64,000 nt of DNA from Paroedura picta (lineage: Eukaryota; Chordata; Lepidosauria; Squamata; Gekkonidae), in the NCBI RefSeq assembly GCF_049243985.1, contig NC_135371.1, positions 1,513,501-1,577,500 of the forward strand. Direction: 5' to 3'. Below the pieces are notes generated by a model. That model did not search any database. It worked only from the letters and a program-made list of their open reading frames with translations, and was not told where the DNA came from. Position 1 is the first letter of the stretch; every line of letters begins with the position of its first letter. A program made the position numbers and the translations under genes. This document shows, piece by piece, positions 57,263 to 64,000 of this stretch.

Positions 57263-58218
57263 CCTCCCTTCCTCTCCAAACAGCCTTTCCCGGGACCGCT
57301 GGGCTGCTTCCGTACTCTGCCAGATTCTTCTGTAAAGCCATGTGCCAGGCCCGTGAGCTCCTGCAAAGCCAAGACTGGGCTCTGGATTGACATTTTATGT
57401 GTGCATGTAGGCGTGCATGTTGCCACACACACATGCATATATGTGACATCTGGAAAAGAAAACAATGAGCTCTGAGTCATGACAGTTCCTACGAGAACCG
57501 AGGGTGTGAGCCTTCCGGATTTCTGTTTTGTTTTGCAACAACAGACCTCAACTGAAATGAGTGAATAACCATCAGGGGGCAGCAAGACCTGTCCAGATTA
57601 GAAGGTCCAATTAGACCTGGGAGGCCCAGGCTGGAGCCCCCTCCCTACCACAACAGCTGGCTGCAGGGCCTTGGGCCAGACGCACAGCCTCAGGCTAACA
57701 TGCCTGGCAGGATAAAGTCAGAGTCCAGCAGCACCTTCAAGCCCAACTCACGCCCCGAAGAAAGCTTGGCTGGTCTTCAAGGTGCCCAATTGGACTCTGG
57801 TTCCACTGCACGACTTCAGACCAACACGGCCACGCATTCGAATCACACCTCGCAGGGCTCTTCTTGGGGCAAACCGGTGAGGGAAGAACGCGGCAACCCG
57901 CCAAGGGCCCCCGTGGGGAGAAAAGTGGGGCACACATGATCTCAGCCAGGACAGCTGGCGCTTTAGGGAAAGCTCGCCCAAATAGGGAGCAAAACGACGG
58001 AGAGCCACAGCGGAGGGGAGAGGAGAGCCGCCCCGCCGTCCAGGTTTCTGCGCCGCAGCGGAGGGCCAGAAGGACGGGAAGGTGCCGAAGAGGGAGTTCG
58101 GGGAGAGCTGCGGAGGGCTCCGGGGAGAGCGGCGTCTCCCGGCTAACAAGAGGACGACGGGCGGGCGGTCAGCGCAGCCCCCCCCACCGGCGCATCTCAC
58201 AAAGGAGCCCTCGCTCAC

Positions 58219-58355
58219 CTGGCCTCACCTGGCGCCGCCCCGCCTCTCCCGAGCACGCCCGGGGCTCCTGGGAAGGGCGGGCCAGAGGAAGTGACGTCAC
58301 GAGCCCTTCGGGACGGGCGCCGCTCTAGGCACGCAGACTCTGTCCCTTTAACCCT
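58219..58355 (-). promoter_or_regulatory. Gene F promoter: CRE and shared element
   Basis: On the minus strand AGGGTTAAAGGGAC, AGAGTC and CCTAGAGCGGCG occupy 58355-58318. A CRE palindrome TGACGTCA is at 58292-58299 next to GGAAGT. The presumed first exon ends at the donor 58219/58218 (GGCCAG/GTGAGC). The region is almost identical to the gene D promoter. Confidence 0.65.
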
Positions 58356-58512
58356 CTCTCTCCCTGTCTGCAGGAGGGAGGAAGCCCCCCGCCCAGGAGG
58401 ACCCTCCGCCGCAGACGCTTCTCTTGCGCCCTCAGAACTGCGTGGAGAGACGCTTCTGGCCGAGCTCCCTGGCTCGAGCTCCTCGGGCACCGGCTGCGCG
58501 GCTCCTTGCCCA
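58230..58512. repeat. Promoter-region duplicate of 39698-40150
   Basis: Long near-identity to the gene D promoter and upstream CpG-rich DNA on both sides of the element (shared GGCGCCGCCCCGCC, GAGGGAGGAAGCCCC, AGAACTGCGTGGAGAGACGC). The D copy carries an extra MITE. It marks a recent segmental duplication. The open frames in it are not supported as genes. Confidence 0.75.
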
Positions 58513-58648
58513 GCCCGAGCGGGGAGTCATGTTCAAGGGGGTCGCCGTGTGGGCCTGAAGGGCCCAACAGAAACAGAGTCCGGTCAGGCTCCTGGAAGAC
58601 CAACCAGGATCGATTCTCTTCCTCGGACTCATGAACAACCATCATGAC

Positions 58649-58785
58649 CAGGGGTAGTCAAACTGCGGCCCTCCAGATGTCCATGGACTACAATTCCCAC
58701 GAGCCCCCTGCCAGCGAATTCTGGCAGGGGCTCATGGGAATTGTAGTCCATGGACATCTGGAGGGCCGCAGTTTGACTACCCCTG
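58649..58785. mobile_element. Palindromic hAT-type MITE (copy 7)
   Basis: Complete foldback with flanking ATCATGAC/GTCATGAC (seven of eight match). It lies about 300 bp upstream of the gene F promoter element. Confidence 0.87.
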
Positions 58786-59436
58786 GTCATGACACTAGAG
58801 AGAGAAGGCAAAAGCAAATGGTTATCATATGGCATCATATGGCTTAATTTGGATATTATGACAGTTTGGTAATTTAACATCATTTGCAGGGAGAGGATTT
58901 TGTAAAGGAAAACATTCTTCTCTTTCTTCCCTCCTGTTAAAACCATCCATCCTCCCGGGGGGTCCCTAGCCCCTCGCAGCCCACTGGGACACACCTCCGC
59001 TTTGTGGAGCCTGCCTAGGAGGGGAGGAGAGACACCTCCCCTTTAACCCTGCAAGAAACTCAATGCCCAGCGAGCGCTACTCCTGTTCCACGGCCGTCTT
59101 GGGGTTCGCTTTGCCTCTCTGCCCTGTTGTGGGCCATCCAAAGGAACTAGTTGGTGGCTACGGACTAGATGGATCGTCACTGGCCTGATCCAGCAGGGCT
59201 CTTCTGAGGTCCTTTTTCCAGACAAGAGGCACACCTCAGCATTTGTGATTGGTTACAGGTGTTCTAAGAAGTCAGCCCTGGGTTCAAAAGGGGCCATCTT
59301 CTGTCCCCTTAGAATCAAGCTGGGGAGGTGGGTGGGTTCTGGCTGGACTAGCTGGTTTGAGCCACCTAAACCAGTTCCTAGGCATCTACCCTTAGCCTTG
59401 CTTCTAGTTTGGCTCACTGCCTTGATTGACTTAGAG

Positions 59437-59572
59437 CAGGGATAGTCAACCTGTGGTTCTCCAGATGTCCATGGACTACAATTCGCAGGAGCCCCTGCCA
59501 GCGTTTGCTGGCAGGGGCTCCTGGGAATTGTAGTCCATGGACATCTGGAGGACCACAGGTTGACTACCCCTG
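59437..59572. mobile_element. Palindromic hAT-type MITE (copy 8)
   Basis: Complete foldback of the CAACCTGTGG subtype, with the target duplication ACTTAGAG/ATTTAGAG (seven of eight). Confidence 0.87.
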
Positions 59573-60489
59573 ATTTAGAGAATTTCCTATTCATCAGGTC
59601 CACTTGCCATCCTCCAGGTGCTGGCTGGAAATGGCCACGGATTACAACTCGTCACCAGGTAGCTGAGATGAGCTCATCTATTAATCTTCAAGGTCTGCGA
59701 CTCCACTTCTAAGGATGTCTTCTCATTATAAAAAACTTGTATCTCAGATATTTTAGTTGAAAACAAAACATGCCTTAATTTCTTTGTTACGAGGGCCAGA
59801 TCAGACATATTTATTTATTTATTTATTTATTTAGATTTACCGCCCTCCCCGAAGGCTCAGGGCCAAAAATATCATTTTGTCAGGCCAGGCTGTGTGCCAG
59901 GAAATGCAATACCCGATACCAGAGATATAAACTTTATAAAGAACAGACAAACCCGATTAATGATATATTTTTTTACTCAAAATACAAACAAAAGCAATGG
60001 ATTCCTAGCAGTGAAAGCAACTGATTTACTGCGGAGTTCATAAAAAGCCCCAATAATTTAATCGTATGCAAGACTAAGTTTTCTCCAAAGGTATTATATT
60101 AAAACTTATATTATCCCTTATATTTCCATACATACCAGTTGCTTGTGAGCCAGGTAAGAGCCCTGCACAGGCCAGTTCTGGCCCCTGGGCCTCACATTTG
60201 ACACCCCTGCCTTATCCTATACCAGTTTAACAGCTGTAGAATAGAGGCCTAATTTGGCTTAAAAGCTCCAGATGTCTGGTAAAATAGGTGTTGAAGCTGA
60301 AGATCTTGCAACACTGGAAATATTTCTATGGTTCCTCATCTGTGTGAATTCTCTGATACAAAATATGGTCTAGCACTTATATGACTTCTATGTTCAGTGG
60401 GTTCTTAGGCATACCTCAAGAACTGTTTTGCGCAAAGTTCATTCTACATTCCAAGGGTTTAGGTGGTTCCCCCCAACCCCAGTGTGGGC
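59573..60489. other. Intergenic F-G and 3' flank of gene G
   Basis: A short TTTA microsatellite lies at 59808-59833. 60235-60400 resembles the 3' flank of gene D (32935-33060), so the D and G downstream regions are homologous. No separate gene is seen. Confidence 0.5.
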
Positions 60490-62125
60490 TCAATGATGGG
60501 GAGTATGCAGTGAACACTAAGCAAAGCTCTTTCCACACTCCAGGCATTTACAGAGAATCTCCCTAGTGTTGAGTTGTTGATGAGTAGTAAGTTCTGACCT
60601 CTGAGCAAAGGTCTTTTCAAAATCCAAGCATATTTTATGGTTTTTCCCCAGTGTGGATACATTGATGAGATATAAGTTTTGAACTCCGAGCATAGCTCTT
60701 TGCACAAGTCAGGCATTTATATGGCTTCTCCCCAGTGTGGACAGATTGATGAGATTTTAGATGTGAACTCTGAGCAAAGCTTCTTCCACACTCCAAGCAT
60801 TCATAGGGTTTCTCCCCCGTGTGGGTACGCTGATGAGATTTAAGTTGTGAACTATGAGCAAAGTTCTTTCCACACTCCAAGCATTCATATGGTTTCTCCC
60901 CAGTGTGGATACGTTGATGTTTAGTAAGCTGTGAACTCCAAGCAAAGCTCTTTTTACAATCCAGACATTTATATGGTTTCTCCCCTGTGTGGATTCGTCG
61001 ATGGACGGTAACATGTGCACTCTGAGCAAAGTTCTTTCCACACTCCAAGCATTTATATGGTTTCTCCCCAGTGTGGATGCGTTGATGTTTAGTAAACTCT
61101 GAACTCCGAGCAAAGCTCTTTCCACATTCCAAGCACTTATATGGTTTCTCCCCAAGGTGGATATGTTGATGGGTAATAAGTTCTGAGCTTTGAGCGAAGC
61201 TCTTTGCACAATCCAAGCATTTATGTGGTTTTTCCTCTGTGAGAGTACATTTATTTTTAGCAATCTGTGAACTCCAGGTAAAACTTTTATACACTTTCTC
61301 CGCTGTGTGGGTTCGTTGATGTTTTGTAAGGTGTGAACTCTGAGTAAAACTCTTTTCACAGTTCAGGCATTTATATGGTTTCTCCCCAGTATGGATCCGT
61401 TGATGGGCTTTGAGCTCTGAACTCTGTGCATAGCTCTTTGCACAAACTAAGCATTTATATGGTTTCTCCCCTGTGTGGATACGTTGATGGGCTTTAAGAT
61501 GTGAACTTTGAGTAAAACTCTTTCCACACTCCAAACATTCATATGGTTTCTCCCCAGTGTGGATACGTTGATGGGATCTAAGTTGTGAACTATGAGCAAA
61601 GCTCTTTCTGCACTCTAAGCATTCATATGGTTTCTCCCCAGTGTGGATGCGTTGATGGGTAGTAAAGTCTGAACTCCGAGAAAAGCTCTTTCCACACTCC
61701 AAGCATTTATATGGTTTCTCTTCTACATGGACACGTTGATAGGTATCCTCTGAATTCTGAGGGAAGCTCATTTTACACTCCAAGGATTTATATGCTTTCT
61801 TCCCAGTATGGATTTGTTCATGAGTAGATGGATGTCACTCTGAGAAAAGTCCTTTCCACACATTAAGCTATTATATGTTTTTTCCACTGTGTGGATTTGT
61901 TAATGAACAGCAAGGATGCAATTCTCAGCAGAGCTCTCCTTACACTCCCTGATTCTCCTCTACGTCAACCCTTTGGTGTCTATCAAGCACCAAACTATTT
62001 AGAATTCTGGGAACTGGATTCAATCTCTCTTTTTCCATTTTGTTCCAATGATACTTTTCTGCTGTTTTTCTCAAGCATATGGTGTTGTGGGTCTCCCTTG
62101 ACCTTGTCCTGGGGTCAATCAGCCT
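60490..62125 (-). pseudogene. Gene G: broken C2H2 zinc-finger exon
   Basis: A finger exon with a proper acceptor (TCTAG/AGGCTGAT at 62126/62125) but an in-frame TGA as its fourth codon, where gene C has GGA (EADG). Frame changes upstream of 61783 separate this N-terminal part from the array. The longest open part (61783-60635, 382 codons from an internal ATG) has twelve intact fingers and one that has lost its cysteines ([12 protein letters not shown]). It ends at a one-base insertion in a linker, after which about two more finger remnants run to 60490. No SCAN, small or KRAB exon is visible between 62126 and 64000. It could still encode a finger-only protein, but a dying copy is more likely. 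Confidence 0.75.
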
Positions 62126-62509
62126 CTAGAGTAAAAGAAAGAATAGTAAGACCTCCATGGAGAGCAAATTCAAGTTAAAAAAAAAACCAATCCATCCTCA
62201 CTCTGAATTAGATTTTTCCTGGAAAAAGAAATGTTGCTTCCTCAGAGATTGTGTTAGCCTAGTCGTGTGTTTTTCTTTTTCAATAAATGAAGCCCCCTGC
62301 CCCACCCTGTCACTGCTTTTTGGCTTTATTCAGCCCTGGAACTTTTTGGGAAGTTGTAGCACTATCCTTTCTGAAATAAAACCCTTTGTCGGAATGGCAC
62401 GGATGGGTTTTTGCCAACCAACTGCTTAACAATATTATTTACAAAGACAGGAAGGGTAGTTGGAGGAATTGGCTGCTTGGAGGGCAGGCTAGGATGCCAG
62501 CCTTGCCAG

Positions 62510-62830
62510 ATCAGTTCCCCTGGAGGAAATGGCTGCTTGGGAGGGGGGACTCAGGGATGCCAATCTCCAGGTGGGCCCTGGGGATCCCCGGGATTAATAA
62601 CATCTCCAGATTAAAGAGATCAGTTCCCCTGGAGAAAAGGGAGGGGGGACTTAGGGCTGCCAGTCCACAGGCTGGACCTGGAGAGCCCCGGAATTGGAGC
62701 TCTTCTGCAGACTGCAGACACCAGTTCCCCTGGAGAGAAGGGCTGCTTGGGAGGGGGACTCTGCCAGGATGCCAGCCTCCAGGGGGGACCTGGGGATCCC
62801 CCGGAATGACTGCCCATCTCCCCTCCCCCT
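62510..62830. repeat. ~100-bp tandem repeat
   Basis: Three imperfect units with CAGTTCCCCTGGAG, GGGCTGCTTGGGAGG, GGATGCCA and TGGGGATCCC. A related single unit is at 63295-63390. It is a common reptilian dispersed/tandem sequence; no gene. Confidence 0.65.
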
Positions 62831-63083
62831 GGGAAAAAGGGCTGCTGAGCGGGGGGGCTCTGTGGCCTTGTGCCCCACGGAGGTCCCCGTCCCCCCCCCC
62901 AGGCGCCTTCCCTGAATCCCCCCCTGGCCACCCCCTTGCCTGCCTCCTTCGCAGGGGCTCCCTCGCCGGCCCTCCATCCAGCGACGCCTCCGACTGAACC
63001 GGTTGGACTCTCCGCCTGGGGAACAGGCAGGCAGCTCCCCCCCCCGGAAGCCTCTGGCCAGTCACATGACCTTCCTGGCGGCA

Positions 63084-63122
63084 GCCTCTCTAGGAATGGG
63101 AACTCTTTCCCTTTAACCCTTT
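63084..63122 (-). promoter_or_regulatory. Shared cluster promoter element, gene G (proximal)
   Basis: On the minus strand AAAGGGTTAAAGGGAA, AGAGTT and TCCTAGAGAGGC. The palindrome GTCACATGAC lies just downstream (63061-63070). No convincing first-exon donor is seen near it. Confidence 0.55.
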
Positions 63123-63402
63123 GAGGGAGCCACTCCAGGACGCCGCCAGGACGCGCTCCCTGCCTCGGCTCTTGAAGCATCTCCCCTGCAAGCAGCCAGT
63201 CCAGTGTCACTACTCGGGAGTAACTGCAGACGGTGGGAAAAGGGGGGGGGGAGAAGGCTCCTGCCCACCGGCCATTCCCTGCTTGTTCAAGGGTTGCCAA
63301 GCTCCAGGTGGGGACTGGAGGTTAAGGGGCATGACAACTGATCCCCAGACAAGGATCAGTTCTCCTAGAGAAAGCAGCTCCTACAGAAGGCCAGCTCTAT
63401 GG

Positions 63403-63466
63403 CAGGGGTGGCCAAACAGTGCCTCTCCAGTGTCCGTGGACTACACTACCCATGAGCCCCTGCTGT
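63403..63466. mobile_element. Truncated hAT MITE
   Basis: One arm only: CAGGGGTGGCCAAACAGTG and GTCCGTGGACTACAC. It resembles the family at 40354 more than the perfect palindromes. Confidence 0.55.
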
Positions 63467-63469
63467 GGT

Positions 63470-63590
63470 CACCAAAGGATCCGCTGGCTGGACACGATCA
63501 AAGACGATACAGGGATGACCATGAACCAATTAAAAGAAGTGGTCGGACACGACTGAACGGATAACACCATCATCATCACACATTACATAC
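63470..63590 (+). mobile_element. BovB-like LINE 3' end fragment
   Basis: Translation reads DTIKDDTGMTMNQLKEVVGH, matching the very C-terminus of reptilian RTE/BovB-type or R4-type ORF2, followed by an ATC/ATG-rich tail. It is short and fragmentary. Confidence 0.5.
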
Positions 63591-63626
63591 ATATATACAT
63601 GTGTAGCTTCTCATGTCTCTTCGGGT

Positions 63627-63672
63627 CACTCTAGGAATCAAGGAAAAGGAGACTCTGTCCCTTTAACCCTTA
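63627..63672 (-). promoter_or_regulatory. Shared cluster promoter element (distal copy)
   Basis: On the minus strand TTAAGGGTTAAAGGGAC, AGAGTC and TCCTAGAGTGACC, a good match to the consensus. It lies 540 bp upstream of the proximal copy and is orientated the same way. It may serve gene G or be left from a lost gene. A LINE piece lies where an exon would be. Confidence 0.5.
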
Positions 63673-64000
63673 AATGGACTGTCTCTACAGAAGGCAGAAA
63701 GGGGACGTCCTCCTAGCCCCGCCCCTGCCAGAGAGGGTTCCTGTATCAGTGATGGTGTATCAGCAAGCACTGTAAATAATCACAGACAACAATACTCGTA
63801 TTTTTAGAGGGCAGTTGATGTGAATTGCTTGAGACCTCAGGAACCTGCAGTCAGAAGGATCTGTCTTGTCTGTTCACGGCCCCCAGTCTGTGGCCTTCAC
63901 AATTTTGGCCACACTGAGATTGAGCTGCATTGATTAGTTAACCCAGACTGTGAACCCCATTGGGTAGACGGGCGAGCTGAGGAGGTTAGAAGAGGAGTTT

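Noticed and set aside
58291-58647. Possible divergent plus-strand gene opposite the F (and D) promoter
   Set aside because: The open frame is present in both duplicates but differs in frame length, has no recognisable domain or start context, and is explained by CpG-island composition.
61891-62178. Plus-strand open frame over the start of the gene G exon
   Set aside because: It is antisense to the decayed zinc-finger exon.

Overview
The window is vertebrate nuclear DNA, most likely from a squamate reptile. The evidence is a multi-exon gene cluster with GT-AG introns, CR1, L2-like and BovB-like LINEs, tRNA SINEs with an ACCTTT-type tail (Sauria SINE-like), 5S-rRNA-derived SINEs, hAT MITEs and long microsatellites. 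There are no bacterial or viral genes.

The genes form one tandemly duplicated cluster of SCAN-KRAB-C2H2 zinc-finger genes. Genes A (166-3869), B (7829-14236) and C (20477-25881) lie on the plus strand. Genes D (33428-38803), E (42256-48621), F (54186-57262) and the broken copy G (60490-62125) lie on the minus strand, so the two groups converge on a repeat-filled region at 26-33 kb. Five genes share one plan: a noncoding first exon at a CpG-rich promoter; an exon with the start codon and SCAN domain; a 43-49 nt exon (mostly ending in a GATFLG-like peptide); a 68-80 nt linker exon; a 127 nt KRAB-A exon; and one long exon with 9-18 zinc fingers. Splice phases agree in every gene and give open frames of 730, 601, 884, 681, 668 and 502 residues for A to F. 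Gene F has no linker or KRAB exon but stays in frame. Gene G keeps only a damaged finger exon.

By family knowledge these are nuclear transcription factors. SCAN mediates homo- and hetero-dimerisation, KRAB recruits the TRIM28 co-repressor in most family members, and the fingers bind DNA. The KRAB box here differs from the usual one at the MLE position. All promoters seen share a previously unremarked bipartite element (AAGGGTTAARGGRAC, GAGTC, then CCTAGAG) about 75-115 bp upstream of the exon-1 donor. It is found at seven places and suggests common regulation of the cluster.

Everything else is introns and intergenic DNA built from transposon debris: about ten copies of one nearly palindromic 8-bp-TSD hAT MITE (one inserted into the promoter element of gene D), Helitron-like elements (one of 1.77 kb with internal 110-bp foldback repeats), CR1, L2 and BovB fragments, four Sauria-type SINEs, several MIR/CORE-like tRNA SINEs and 5S SINEs. 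One 5S SINE is shared at the same intron site by genes B, D and E and marks their common ancestry. All gene models are inferred from sequence; no transcript data were available.
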